Shown here: positions 35,930 through 48,199 of the stretch, one piece after another
Layout of the letters: every line of letters begins with the position of its first letter
How positions within the stretch are numbered: position 1 is the stretch's first letter
NCBI RefSeq assembly: GCF_022965805.1
Contig: NC_133101.1
Coordinates: 11,817,069-11,881,068 of the forward strand
DNA: 64,000 nt
Reading direction: 5' to 3'
Source of the DNA: Primulina eburnea
Taxonomy: Eukaryota > Streptophyta > Magnoliopsida > Lamiales > Gesneriaceae
Position numbers and translations under genes: made by a program
The notes under the pieces: generated by a model
Database searches by the model: none
Told to the model about the DNA's origin: nothing
What the model saw: the letters and a program-made list of their open reading frames with translations, nothing else

Positions 35930-36051
35930 AATAGGTCATAAGGGTATTTTAGTCTATCTTATGGATTTAGGGAGTTTAAAGAAAGATTTTGATGTGTAGG
36001 GAGTTAGGGGAAGGTTGAGTTTGGGTTTGGGGAGTTATTGTCAATTTACCC
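35930..36051 (-). repeat. Right inverted repeat of the virus-bearing unit
   Basis: Read on the minus strand it starts GGGTAAATTGACAATAACTC and has 'CTAACTCCCTACAC', 'AACTCCCTAAATCC' and 'AATACCCTTA', matching the left copy in order and spacing. Confidence 0.75.
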
Positions 36052-36230
36052 TTATTTTAATGAGTTGTGTCATTATTTTTTGAAATATAAATTTAACTCT
36101 TTATATATTAAAAAATTGTTAAACCTAAAATTAGTGGAGCACCACTAATTATCAGTAATTGACCTTTGTTGTACATTTGGAAATGGTTTGCCTTTTATTA
36201 TACACACACAAGATCATGTATATTTAAAAA

Positions 36231-36384
36231 TAAAAAAAACTTTTGTGAGACGGTCTCACGAATCAATTTTATGAGACATATCTCTTATTTGGGTCACTTT
36301 TGAAATAATATTACTTTTTTATGTCAATTACTATTTATTATTGTAAACATGAACATATTTGACCCGTCTCCAAGAGACCTATAA
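36231..36384 (+). mobile_element. Small Mutator-type MITE, copy 5
   Basis: A shortened 154 bp copy containing GTGAGACGGTCTCACG near the left end and GACCCGTCTC at the right. It is flanked by an exact 9 bp duplication, ATTTAAAAA, at 36222-36230 and 36385-36393. Confidence 0.8.
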
Positions 36385-36393
36385 ATTTAAAAA

Positions 36394-37183
36394 ATGGATT
36401 AAAATCGATTTCAGTTTAACTAATGGACAAAAATCCAAATCACGAAGCACTTGGAATTTGAATGTATAAAGTGGCTTGCCTTGATGGAAAATATTGAGAA
36501 GTGGAATCAAGAAAATAGTTAAAAATCTCTTCAATATTATTTGTATGAACGGTGTTTTGCCATTTTCAAGAAACAATGGGAGTGATCCTATAATGGGCAG
36601 CCATTGAGTTTTGCCCATAATTCGGACCACACGGCCATTTCTTCACTGGCCGGTAAATTTTTTTTCCTTTTTGGTTTTTATGTATTTCTCCCTGCCCTTC
36701 TGGCTAATGATTAATCCCCAGAAAATGTTCAAAGACGAGCTCTTAATTACATTTGCGTGGATCATTTTTTTTCTCTGTTAATAAATATTTTGTGTTTTTT
36801 ATATTTATAAGATTGGATAGATTTTAATTTTAGAATGTTGAATGTGTTTTGATTCATTCTTTATTATGATGATCACGGGTTTTGGACCGTTTTGTTATTT
36901 AACTTTGCAGTTGCCTTCTTTCTTGAATCGCAGAATGTTAAATAATTTCTCTACCATGAAAATAAATGAAACCATATATATGTGCTCGTATGAAATTGGA
37001 AACAACGAGAGCTTGAGTCGTCCAATCACCAAATTTCGACTGCTCTATCGTTATGCAAAAATGATGATCGAAAGCCCGATATTTGTGGAATATAAGCTTT
37101 CTGCTAGTTTTGTAGGCCGTCTGAAGTTTGCGGCTATTGGGACAGTATAAATATTTCTCAGCAAACCTGTCAATTGTATAATC
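36394..37183. other. Region upstream of the SFH pseudogene
   Basis: No coding domain recognised; the frames here look like chance. A TATAAATA at 37146-37153 lies only about 30 bp before the ATG at 37184, so it may or may not be the gene's TATA box. Confidence 0.4.
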
Positions 37184-37643
37184 ATGAGTGACACAATCTC
37201 AGGACCTGTCGAACATCATCTTAGGTCGAGTAAGCAAATTTTTTTTTTGCACGAATCCCTTTGAGACGGATAAAAAAATATATACCAGTTAATGTTACAT
37301 TTTGTGTTGAATTATTTTGCAGGTCTTGAGAAGATTGATGTCGAAAACTTGGAGGATGAGAGGAAGACGAGGATGGTATCCTTCAAGAAGAAGGCGATCG
37401 ATGCATCGACCAAGTTCAGAAGCTCCTTGACCAAAAATTAGAGGCGTAATAGCAGAGTTATGTCTGTTGTGTTCGAGGATGAGCATGATCATGCCGATGA
37501 ATTACGGGTCGTGGACGCTTTCGTCAGGTGCTGATCCTGGAAGAATTACTCCTTTCAAAACATGATGACTATCATACGCTGTTGAGGTATCTTTCTTTTT
37601 CATTCCATGCATCAGATAAAGGTTAAAAGATTCATGTGTCCGA

Positions 37644-38077
37644 TGTTGGTCTCACTTGCTGAATTTGAGATAGTAAAAACCGGAAAATAAAGAATAACTG
37701 GACATCGAGATTTACGTGGAAAACCCCTAAAATAAATTAGGGTAAAAACCACGGGCAAGATGAAAAGATTTCCACTCTAATATTTTGTGGTGTACAACTC
37801 ACTCACTGTGTTTCCAAAGAGAACACACACTCTCTTAATACAGGAGAACAAAACACCTCACAAATATTATAGAACTAAGCACTCAAATGCTTATAAGATG
37901 AGAGAAAACTCGAAGAAGGGATGATTTCCAAATGAAGGGAGGAGCTCTACTTATAGAGCCCCTTGACCGTGTGAAGACGCGTATAAAACGCGTCTTCCAT
38001 CTTTCCACGAAACCTTTGAGCAGCCCACGTTTTTTTTTCTTTTGCTGCCACTTGTGCATTTAATGCACCTACCGACA
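37644..38077 (-). repeat. 3' LTR of Copia 1
   Basis: 434 bp; on the minus strand starts TGTCGGTAGGTGCATTAAAT and ends CCAACA. It contains the TATA-like 'CTATAAGTAG' where the other LTR has 'CTATAAATAG' (about 37951-37960). Confidence 0.92.
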
Positions 38078-38153
38078 TTTCTCCCACTTGGAAATTTGAT
38101 TGAGAATCAAACACATCTCCATACATCCTTTCAATCTTGTCATTTCCTGCTGC

Positions 38154-41100
38154 TTACGTTTCTGCTAGACCACTTGAGGATCTACACCACTCAAACTTAT
38201 CAGTGTTCACTGGCTTGGTCAGAAAATCAGCTATGTTGTCCTTCGTATGGATCTTCTGCATATCCACGCTTCCTTCTTCTACTAATTCCCGCACAAAGTG
38301 AAATTGGACTCCAATGTGTTTCGTCCTGGAATGAAAGGCTGGATTTCTTGCGATGTGCAAGGCACTCTGACTGTCACAAAACAAAGAAACATTCTCTTGT
38401 TTGTGCCCGATCTCCTCCAATAACCTTTTAGTCCATATTGCCTCCTTGCAAGCTTGAGTAGCTGCCATGTATTCTGCATCTGTTGTAGATAACGCCACAA
38501 CTGTCTGCAGTTTTGAAACCCAGCTTACTGCTCCTCCTGCAATCGTAAACACATAACCAGTAGTAGATTTTCTCTTATCAGGATCACCTGCTAATCTGAA
38601 TCGACATAGCCCCTGAGTGTAAAATCTGATCCTCCATGACATAATGCAGCATTCGAGGTACCCTTAATGTATCTAAGGATCCTCTTAACAGCGCTCCAAT
38701 GCTCTCTTCCAGGATTCGCCATATACCGACTAACTGATCCCACTGCTTGAGCAATGTCCGGTCTTGTACAGATCATAGCGAACATCAAACTTCCCACTGC
38801 TGATGCATACGGTACTCGAGACATCTCCATCCTCTCTGCTTCACTGCTAGGACACATCTCGGAGGATAACTTGAAGTTAACAGGAAGAGGGGTCGAAATT
38901 GGCTTACTATCTTGTATGTTGAAGCGTTGCAAGATTTTCTTCAAATAATTTTTCTGGGAAAGCCAAATATTTGTGTTACTTCTATCTCGGTGAACTTGCA
39001 TCCCTAGAATCTTGTTTGCTGGTCCCAAGTCCTTGATATCAAATTCCCTAGCCAACTGTGCCTTCAATCCTTGGACCTGATCTTTGTTGGGGCCTGCTAC
39101 CAACATGTCGTCCACATACAACAGCAAAATGATATAATCATCACCAGACCTCTTGAAATACGTACAAGGGTCTGCACTCAATCTGTTGTATCCAAGGCTC
39201 ATGATATAGGAATCAAATCTCTTGTACCAATAACTAGGCGCCTGTTTGAGACCATACATAGATTTCTTCAACCTGCAAACCAAGTTCTCTTTGCCTTTTT
39301 CCGCAAAACCTTCTGGCTGGAGCATATATATTTCTTCATCAAGATCTCCATGAAGAAATGTTGTTTTCACATCTAGCTGTTCTAGATGTAGGTCAAACAC
39401 CGCACAAAATGCCAGCACCACTCTGACTGTTGTAAGCCGAACCACAGGAGAAAATATCTCATTGAAGTCAATGCCTTCTTTCTGAGCATACCCTTTTACC
39501 ACCAATCTAGCACGATACCGCTCCACTTGGTTATTGCCATCATGCTTGATCTTATAGACCCATCTGTTTCCAATGGCTTTCCTCCCTCGTGGTAGTGTAA
39601 CAAGATCCCAAGTTTTATTCCTGTCTAATGCCTCCAATTCTTCTTGCATTGCTATCATCCACGAGGATACATCCGAGCTTTGAGTAGCCTCGTGGAAACT
39701 CAATGGCTCGCCATCCTCTGATAATAGACAATATGCAATGTTGCTTTCAGTGATATAATCTGAAAGCCAACCTGGTGGTCTTCTGTCTCGAGTTGACTGC
39801 CTCACATTGGAAACTTCAGACTCAACATGTTCTTGTTCTTCGTGCTCTGGTACTGCTTCACAAGAAACTTGACCTTCGTCTGTCTTATTCTCCACCTGAA
39901 ATATAGTAGTTTCTGAATTCAGTGTGCCTTTGTCTCCCTTTACTTTATCTTCCTCGAAGATAACATCCCTGCTGATGACAAGCTTGTGAACAGTAGGATC
40001 CCACAAGCGAAACCCCTTTACTCCATCAGCATAACCCAAGAAGATACATTTTCTGGATTTCGAATCCAACTTTGATCTTTCTTGCTTATTGTACAGAACG
40101 TACACATGACTTCCAAATGTATGCAAATGAGAATAATCTGTCGGCTTCCCGGTCCACATCTCCATCGGAGTCTTCAGATCAATCGCCACTGAAGGAGAAC
40201 GATTGATAATATAACAAGCGGTTTTAACTGCTTCCGCCCAAAATGACTTTTCTAGCCCCGCAGTCCTCAACATAGCTCTTGTTCTGTCCAACAAGGTTCT
40301 ATTCATCCGCTCCGCCACTCCATTCTGTTGAGGTGTGTAAGCCGCCGTGAACTGTCACTTGATGCCCTCATATTGACAAAATGCATCAAACTCGTCACTG
40401 GTATATTCTCCTCCATTGTCAGTCCTCAGACACTTGATTTTCTTTTCAGAATCAAGTTCAACCCGCGCTTTGAATTCTCTGAAGATTTGGAAAACATCTG
40501 ATTTCTTCTTGATTGGATACACCCAACATTTCCTAGAGAAATCGTCAATGAACGAGACAAAGTATCTCGCTCCTCCTAGGGATACAACTGGTGCTTGCCA
40601 AACATCCGAATGAATCAGGTCCAATATGCTTTTGCTCCTGGCAGTAGAAGTGCCAAACTTTAATCTGTGTTGTTTACTGGTAACACAATGCTCACAAAAG
40701 GGTAGTGACACTTTTTTAAGTCCCGACAGCAGCTTCCGTTCTGAGAGAATTTTCAACCCCCGTTCTGACATATGCCCGAGCTTTCTATGCCATAACACTG
40801 TTAATTCTTCTCCTGAACCAATTGATGCAACAGCTAGTTCTGCCTCTTTGTGTGTTTTCCCCAAAAGTACATACAGATTTGCAGCAACTTTTTCAGCCTT
40901 CATAACCACAAGCGCGCCCTTCACAATTTTCATGATCCCGTTCTCGATACGAGTTTTGCACCCGATGTCATCCAATTGCCCCAAGGACAAAAGATTTTTC
41001 GTCAGTCCTTTCACATGTCGTACCTCCTGTATGGTGCGAATGGTGCCATCAAACATTTTAATTTTGATAGTACCGACCCCAGCGATTTCCAAGGCATGGT

Positions 41101-42049
41101 CATTTCCCATGAATACAAATCCTCCTGAGACTGGTTCATAATGATCAAACCATTCTCTGTGAGATGTCATGTGCCACGTCGCTCCTGAATCCATAATCCA
41201 CGTATCACAAAATTTGTGTCTGCCTTCCGCAACAGTTGCCGCTTCACTGAATAATATTTCACCACCGCCTGAAGTACTGGCCACATTTCCTTGAGAACTC
41301 TTCTCGATACTCGTACACTCTTTCTTGAAGTGCCCTTTACTGCCACATTTGAAGCAGTAAATATTTTTCTTCTTACTTCTAGACTTTGATCTACCTCGTC
41401 TTTGGCTCTCACTGGAGTCACGGTCCATGAATCTTCCTCTTATCATCGGTAAAGCCTCTGCCTGCTTCGATGTTACCAATCTATCTTCCTTATTCTTGCG
41501 CCAGCTTTCTTCTCCGAGAACCGCAGTTAAGACATCGTCGAATCTTAGAAAGCACATAAGAATATTGTTGGTAATGTTGATGATAAGTTGATCATATGAA
41601 TCTGGTAGACTTTTACGTAGAAGCTCCGCACGTTCATTTTCCCCTATTTTATGCCCCATGGAAGTGACTTGGGCAAATAGGGTATTTAGTGTGTTGATAT
41701 GGTCGGTCATCGATGAGGATTCCGCCATCCGAAGAGTATAAAGCCTTCTCTTTAGGAAAATCATGTTGTGTAGGGACTTGACCTCGTACATCTTTGTCAG
41801 AGTATCCCAGATAACTTTGGCTGTTTTTATCTCAGAGATACTTGACAAAACTTCGTCTGCTATTGCCAAGTGTAAATTGGCAACGGCATTATCATTCATC
41901 TCATTCCACCTTCCATCATCCGCAATCTCCACCGGTCTATCTCCAATAGCCGCCAAGCAATTCTCTTTTCTTAAAACTGCTTGTATCTTTATTTTCCACA
42001 ACATAAAATTGCTTCCATTGAACTTTGCTATCTCGTACCTTCCCGCCAT
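38154..42049 (-). pseudogene. Copia 1 gag-pol polyprotein, two disabling changes
   Basis: One long frame from ATG 42049. In order: gag ('YEIAKFNGSNFMLWKIKIQ'), zinc knuckle 'CFKCGSKGHFKKEC', aspartic protease 'WIMDSGATWHMT', GAG-pre-integrase 'LWHRKLGHMSERGLKIL', integrase ('HSDVWQAP', 'LRTDNGGEYTS'), reverse transcriptase ('DVKTTFLHGDLDEEIYM', 'YGLKQAPSYWYKRFD', catalytic 'LYVDDMLVAG') and RNase H (copia-type 'DAEYMAA', 'FCDSQSALHIA'), ending 'NIADFLTKPV'. Two breaks: an in-frame TGA at 40355-40357 inside the integrase, and a one-base loss near 38620 where 'YVDSD' should run into 'AGDPDKRKS'. Otherwise open. Mobility would need proteins from another copy. Confidence 0.92.
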
Positions 42050-42186
42050 TATGTCTACAACAATTTTAGTAGACCGGACAAAATAATCCCGCCTTAAATA
42101 AAAAATCTCAAAAAATATTTTCTGATGTGGAAGATCATTCTAGGCTGCAACCACAGAGCATACTCATAATTTTAAGAAATTTTAAA

Positions 42187-42204
42187 CCAAGGCTCTGATA
42201 CCAC
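42187..42204 (-). promoter_or_regulatory. Primer-binding site of Copia 1
   Basis: Minus strand GTGGTATCAGAGCCTTGG, complementary to the 3' end of initiator tRNA-Met, one base inside the 5' LTR. Confidence 0.9.
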
Positions 42205-42205
42205 T

Positions 42206-42638
42206 TGTTGGTCCCACGTGCGGAATTTGAGATAGTAAAAACCGGAAAATAAAGAATAACTGGACACCGAGATTTACGTGGAAAACCCCTAAAATAAATT
42301 AGGGTAAAAACCACGGGCAAGATGAAAAGATTTCCACTATAATATTTTGTGGTGTACAACTCACTCACTGTGTTTCCAAAGAGAACACACACTCTCTTAA
42401 TACAGGAGAACAAAACACCTCACAAATATTATAGAACTAAGCACTCAAACGCTTATAAGATGAGAGAAAACTCGAAGAAGGGATGATTTCCAAATGAAGG
42501 GAGGAGCTCTATTTATAGAGCCCCTTGACCGTGTGAAGACGCGTATAAAACGCGTCTTCCATCTTTCCACGAAACCTTTGAGCAGCCCACGTTTTTTTTC
42601 TTTTGCTGCCACTTGTGCATTTAATGCACCTACCGACA
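42206..42638 (-). repeat. 5' LTR of Copia 1
   Basis: 433 bp, nearly identical to 37644-38077. It has the intact TATA word CTATAAATAG (near 42510-42520), placing the RNA start in this LTR upstream of the gag start at 42049. Confidence 0.92.
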
Positions 42639-42699
42639 TCCGAATGGGTTAAATCTTAGGCATGTCTCAACCATTTGAGTGGATCACGTTTTAACAAAA

Positions 42700-45600
42700 G
42701 GTATAACCGATATTAATTATATATTTTTAATATTTTTACATCATGCAGCAACTTTAGTGTAATTTTACACGCCCCGTTGTATGAATTGCAAAACCAAAGG
42801 ACAAGAATAGTTAAAACTATGAATGATATATATATCATTCGACTTTACAAGCATCCCGTTCTCAAATCGAGAATCTCAATTCTTAAGTTTCTATCGTTCC
42901 TAATTATTTCTATAAATTTTCCAGATATATGTTCTCCTGTATCAAGAGAGTATGTCTTCTCTTTAAAAACACGGTGAGTGGTTGTACATTATAAAATATT
43001 ATAGTGAATTTTTTTCATCTTGTCCGTAGTTTTTACCTTAATAGTTTCTAGGAGTTTTTCGCGTAAATCTCAGTGTCCAATTTTAATTTTTGTTTTCATA
43101 TTTATATCCCAAGATGCCGCACCTGGGATCAACAAGTTATATCAAAGCCTTAGTTTAAAATTTCTTACAATTCTGAGTATGATATGTGGTTGGATCCTTG
43201 ACTGATTTTCCACATCAAAAAATATTTTTTTGATTTTCTATTAATGCGAGATTATTTTTTCCAATCTAATAAATTATTGTAGAAAAAATGACGGATATAT
43301 ACGAGATAAAAAATTTCAATGGCAAAATAAAGATGCAAACAATTTTAAGAAAAGAGAATTGCTTGATGGCTATTGGAGGTAGACCGAGAGAAATCACGAA
43401 CTATTAGAAGTGGAATGAGATGAAATGTGAGTCCAGTGGGAGCCATATGCATGGTATATCACTGTCGAGAAGTGAGAAGAAAAATATTTACCGCTTTAAA
43501 TATGGTAGTAAAGAGAACTTTAAGAAAGAGTATAAGAGTATCGAGAATTGTTCTCAAGGAAATGTGTCAGTACTTCGAGTTATGGTGAAATATTATTAAG
43601 CGAAGTAACAACAATTACAGAAGGCATACACAAATTTTGTGACACATAAATTATGGATTAAGGAGCGACACATGACGTCTCGAAAGGAATAGTTTGATCA
43701 GTATGAACCAGTCTCAGGAGAATCTGTGTTCATGAAAAATGATCATGACATGGAAATAGTTGGAGTCTGTATCATGAAAATAAAAATGTTTGATAACACT
43801 ATTCAAATCATATAGGAGGTACAACATATGAAATGATTGACGAAGAATCTTTTATCATTGGGGCAATTGGATGATATTGAGTGCAAAACTCGTATCAAGA
43901 ACGAGATCATGAAAATTGTGAAAGACGTGCTTGTGATTATGAAAGCGAAAAAGGTTGTTGCAAATCTGTATTTACGTTCTGGATAAATACAAAAAGATGT
44001 AGAACTAACGGTTGCACCGATTGGTATAGAAGAAGAATTAACATTTTATTGCGACATAGAACAGAAGTTGTTATCTGGGCTACAAAAGTGTCTATATCCT
44101 TTTTTTATGATTGTGTTACCAGTAAAAACAAAGGTTAAATTGTGGTACTTCCACTTCCACAAGCAAAAGAATATTGGTGCTGATTCATTCTGACATTTGA
44201 CAAGCACCAATTGCATCTCTAGGAGGAGAAAGATACTTTGTCTCGTTCATTGATAATTTCTTTAGGAGATGTTGGATGTGTCCAATCAAGAAGAAATTAG
44301 ATGTTTTTCCAGTTTTCAAATATTTTAAAGCATGAGTTGAACTTGATTCTGAAAAAAAAAATCAAGTGTTTGAGAATTGAAAATCGAGGAGAATATACCA
44401 ATGACAAATTTGATGCATTTTGTCAACATAAGAATATCAAAAGACAGTTCACGACAGCTTACACACCTCAACATAATGGAGTGGTAGAGAGGATAAACAG
44501 AATCTTGTTAGACAAAAGAAGAGCCATGTTCTGCGAGTTTAGCCACGTCATTTTGGGCAGAAGCACTCAAGACCACAAGTTATATCATCAATTGGTCTTC
44601 CTTCAGTGGCGATTGATTTGAAGACTCCGATGGAGATGTGGACTAGGATGCTGAATGATTATTCTCATTTGCATCAAATTTCTTATGAAGCAGTATCGGA
44701 ACACAAGAAACAAGAACATGTTGAGTATGAGGTTTCCAAAGTGAGGCAGTCAACTCGATAAAGAATACCTCCAGGTTGCCTTTCAGATTATGTCACTCAA
44801 AGAAATATATCATATTATCTATTAACAGAAGATGGTGGTCCATCGAGTTTCCATGAGATTTATCAAAACTCGGATGTACCCCGTGGATGATAACAATGCA
44901 GAAAAAATTGGATGTATTATACATGAATAAAACTTTAGACCTTGTTACACTACCATGAAGGAGGAAAATCATTAGTAACAGATAGGTATATAAAGATCAA
45001 GCGTGATGATGATGATCAAGTAGAGCGGTATCGTGTTAGATTGGTAGTAAAAAAGTATGCTCAGAAAGAAGATATTGACTTCAATGATATATTTTCTCTT
45101 GTGGTTCGGCTTACTAAATTCAGAGTGGTGTTGATATTAGGTGTGGTTTTTGATATACATCTAGAACATCTAGATGTAAAAACAACATTTTTTCATGGAG
45201 ATCTTGAAGAAAAAGTCTATATGTGAAGGTTTTGTGGAAAAAAAGCAAAGAGCGGACGTGGTTTGCAGGTTGAACAATTTTTTGTACAGTCTCAAACATG
45301 CGCCGAGTTGTTGGTACAAGAGATTTGATTCTTATATCATGAACTTTGGATACAACATACTTAATGCAAAACCTTGTACATATTTCAAGAGGTTTGGTGA
45401 TGATTATATCATTTTGTTATTGTATATGGATGATATGTTGGTTGTAGGCCCCAACAAAGATCAGTTCAAGAATTGAAGGCACAGTTGTCTAGGGAGTTTG
45501 ATATGAAGGACCTGTGACCAGAAAACAAGATTTAGGAATGCAATTTCACTAAGACAGAAGTAAGAAAAAGATTTGGTTTTCCCAAAAAAATTAGTTGACG

Positions 45601-46906
45601 GAAAGTCTTGCAACGCTTCAACATGAAAGATAGCCAATCTTGACCCTTCGTCCTGTTAACTTCGAGTTATCTTTGGATATGTTTGCTAGCAATGAAGCAG
45701 AGAGGATGAAGATGTCTTTAGTACTATGTACATCACCAATGGGAAGTTTTATATTCGTCATGATCTGTACAAGGCCAGACATTACTTAAGCAGTGAGAAC
45801 CGTTGGTCGATACATGACAAATCTTGGATGAGAGCATTGGAGTATTGTTAAGATGATATTTAAATACATTAAGGGTACCTCAAACACTCCATTATGTTAT
45901 GGAGGATCAGATTTTACACTTAGGGCTAAGTCGATTCAAATTATGCAGGTGATCCTGATAAGAGAAAATCTATTACTGGTTATGTGTTTACATTTGTAAG
46001 GGACAATAATCTAGGTTTCAAAACTGCAAAACAATTGTGATATTATCTAGAACGAAGACATAATATATGACAGATACTCAAGCTTGCAAGAAGGCAATAT
46101 GAATTAAAAGATTATAGGAGGAGATCAGATACAAACAAGAGAAAGTTTATTTGTTTTGTGACAATCGAAGTGTCTTGCACATCGTAAGAAATCCAGTCTT
46201 TCATTCCAGGACATTGGAGTTCAATTTTATTTTGTGCGAGAATTTGTAGAGGAAGTAAGTGTAGATATGAAAAAGATCCATATAAAAGATAACATAGCTG
46301 ATGTTATGAACAAGCCAGTGAACATAGAAAAGTTTGAGTGGTGTATATCCTCAAGTGTCCTAACGAAAACATAAGCAGCAGAGAATGATAATAATGAAAA
46401 TAATGTGTGGATATATGTTTAACTTTCAATCAAATCTCCATGTGAGAGAATGTGAATGGTTGATGGATGTCGGTAAGGAGCACATGCATTTTCTCTACAT
46501 CATTTATGATGGTAGGTGACATGTTTTATTCTTCAAAATTGTGCAATGGAGAAGTCGGATTTGACAACGTGTTGTGAAGAAAATTCACATGTAACTTCAA
46601 TGTTCACACCGGAGATGCATCTCATTCGACGTTACAAGCATCATGTTCTCAAACGAGAATCCCAATTCTCAAGTTTTTCTCTCTTATCCGAATTATTTCT
46701 ATAATATTTGTGAGATATTTGCTCTTATTCTCTTTGGAAGCACGGTGAATGTTTATACACTATAAAATATTATAGTTAAATTCATTTCATCTTACTCGTG
46801 ATTTTTACCTTAATAATTTTTAGTAATTTTTCATGTGAATCTCAGTGTCCGATTTTAATTTTAATTTTCATATTTATATTTCAATATGCCGCATTTGAAA
46901 CCAACA
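42700..46906 (+). mobile_element. Copia retrotransposon 2, same family, decayed, opposite orientation
   Basis: On the plus strand, related throughout to Copia 1. 5' LTR about 42700-43134 (start unclear), followed by a decayed primer site (GTTATATCAAAGCC at 43136-43149). 3' LTR 46468-46906, starting TGTCGG and ending CCAACA. The body has many stops and shifts. Much of gag is deleted between about 43390 and 43450, joining the gag start to the degraded zinc knuckle. The two LTRs differ strongly, so it is far older than Copia 1. No target duplication found. Confidence 0.82.
43287..46370 (+). pseudogene. Copia 2 gag-pol relic
   Basis: Readable pieces in the same order as Copia 1: gag start 'IKNFNGK' near 43300; knuckle remnant with its first Cys replaced ('FKYGSKENFKKEY') near 43490; integrase at 44301-44621 ('GEYTNDKFDAFCQH', 'FTTAYTPQHNGVVER'); reverse transcriptase at 44942-45476 ('DVKTTFFHGDLEEKVYM' and 'LYMDDMLVVGPN'); RNase H remnants to about 46330 ('NKPVN'). 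At least ten stops or frameshifts. No function possible. Confidence 0.8.
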
Positions 46907-48199
46907 AACACTCCCGAACTTCATCATATCACTATGAAAACGAGTTCCGATTTACAGTGATCAGCCCCATATAGAACCTTTTGAAGAAAATAAAACAATA
47001 AGTTTCAAGTAAAAAAAAAGTGATTTTTGAATCATATGAAACTAGTCTCTTCAAACACAAAAACAGAAGGCGGTTCATGTTATATTTCTCTGATTATGCA
47101 GGTTTATGAAGGTCTGGATTCGACATTGAAAAAACAAGGGAAATGTGGGATGATATACTTAAGTGGAGGAAGAACTTCAGTGGTGACACTCTTTTGGAGG
47201 TATTTATTATCATATTACACATCAGATAATCATATATATTGATTGAATAATCTAACGTTTAAAAGATAGAGTTTGAACTATTGTACGATTTAAAATATTT
47301 TATTTACAAATTTTTAGCTAGGATTTTGATTTCAAGGAGAAAAGCGAGGTCTTAAAATACTATCCGCATGAGAATCATGGGATGGCAGGCCAGTTTATAT
47401 TGGAATGCTCTGGCAAGTGGATGCAACCAAGTTGTTGCAAGTCACGACTATTGATGGGCATCTAAAATATCATGTTCAAGAATTCGAGAGGACGTTTAAT
47501 GACAAGTTCCTAGCCTGCTCCATTGCTGCTAAAAAGTACATTGATAAGAGCACAACTATTTAGGATGTACATGGAGTGGTACGTATCATAGGGTGTCTTT
47601 CTTAGTTGAATTATTCGTCTAAAAACCAACCATTAATTGGATTGTCATTGCTAGATGCTTTGGTTATACTACGTCCTATATTTGGATCGCCGCAAGGAGT
47701 GAATAATCTTACAAAAAAAGGCGATGAACTCTTCTAACAACTTGGGTTTTCTATTTTGTTAGACGATCATAAAGACGAATTGATTTATAACAGAATCTGT
47801 TATATATAGTCTCATTTGTGCAGACACGCTGGATTCAGAGCTGACATCGATCACATTCATAATATTACTATTTATACCTATGATTTAGGGATTGAAAACT
47901 TCAATATGTCAGCCTGGGAATTGATTCAACGTCTTCAAAAAATAGATGAATATAATTACCCTGAAATACTTGTTAAATGATATTTTTAAAAAAAGTTTAG
48001 GGATGTGAAAAACCAAGCCAGAATATTTGTTAAATGACAAAACTAAGTTTAGGGTTGTGAAAATACGTCTGATCTAGAATTGTAAAAGGCGATCATGAAA
48101 ATGCTGAAAAAAAATTGAAAACAAATTGGAGTTGATTGCCAAATCTGGTCTTCCTCTCCGAGGAAAAAGATTTTCTTTAACCGTATTCTCTTGCAGTTC

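Larger units (their letters stand above)
27727..36051. mobile_element. Mutator-like unit enclosing an endogenous pararetrovirus
   Basis: Inverted repeats of about 125 bp (27727-27850 and 35930-36051) begin GGG(C/T)AA. An exact 9 bp duplication, TTATTTTAA, flanks the unit at 27718-27726 and 36052-36060. A 9 bp duplication with inverted ends is the Mutator signature. Everything between the ends is viral, so this is either a small MULE into which a virus integrated or a virus-loaded unit mobilised as a whole. No transposase is coded. The two repeat copies agree at roughly two thirds of positions by eye. Confidence 0.72.
37644..42638 (-). mobile_element. Copia retrotransposon 1 (Tork/TNT1-like), nearly intact, young
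   Basis: 4,995 bp on the minus strand, flanked by an exact 5 bp duplication, TCCGA, at 37639-37643 and 42639-42643. LTRs at 37644-38077 and 42206-42638 differ at about 7 positions plus one T-run indel by eye (about 1.6%). A primer site complementary to initiator tRNA-Met lies next to the 5' LTR, and a purine tract next to the 3' LTR (AAGTGGGAGAAA, minus strand, near 38078-38092). It lies in an intron of the SFH pseudogene, in antisense. Confidence 0.95.
37184..47978 (+). pseudogene. Sec14-like phosphatidylinositol transfer protein (SFH family), broken
   Basis: Five exons: 37184 to about 37224; about 37322-37586 ('LEDERKTRMVSFKKKAIDAS', then 'KHDDYHTLLR' after a frameshift); 47102-47199 ('DIEKTREMWDDILKWRKNF' after a frameshift); 47322-47578 ('DFDFKEKSEVLKYYPH', '[20 protein letters not shown]'); and 47889 to about 47978 ('NMSAWELIQRLQKID', 'NYPEI'). 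This is the order of the N-terminal region and CRAL-TRIO/Sec14 domain of plant SFH proteins, which move phosphatidylinositol and phosphatidylcholine between membranes. Breaks: TAG at 37439-37441, one-base loss near 37521, an indel near 47117 and TAG near 47561. The intron between exons 2 and 3 now spans 9.5 kb because two Copia elements inserted into it. Phases across that intron still match (AG/G), confirming they belong together. The rest of the gene is not in the window. Confidence 0.85.

Noticed and set aside
36842..37150. A 102-codon frame upstream of the SFH pseudogene
   Set aside because: No recognisable domain, and it lies in promoter or leader position; treated as chance.
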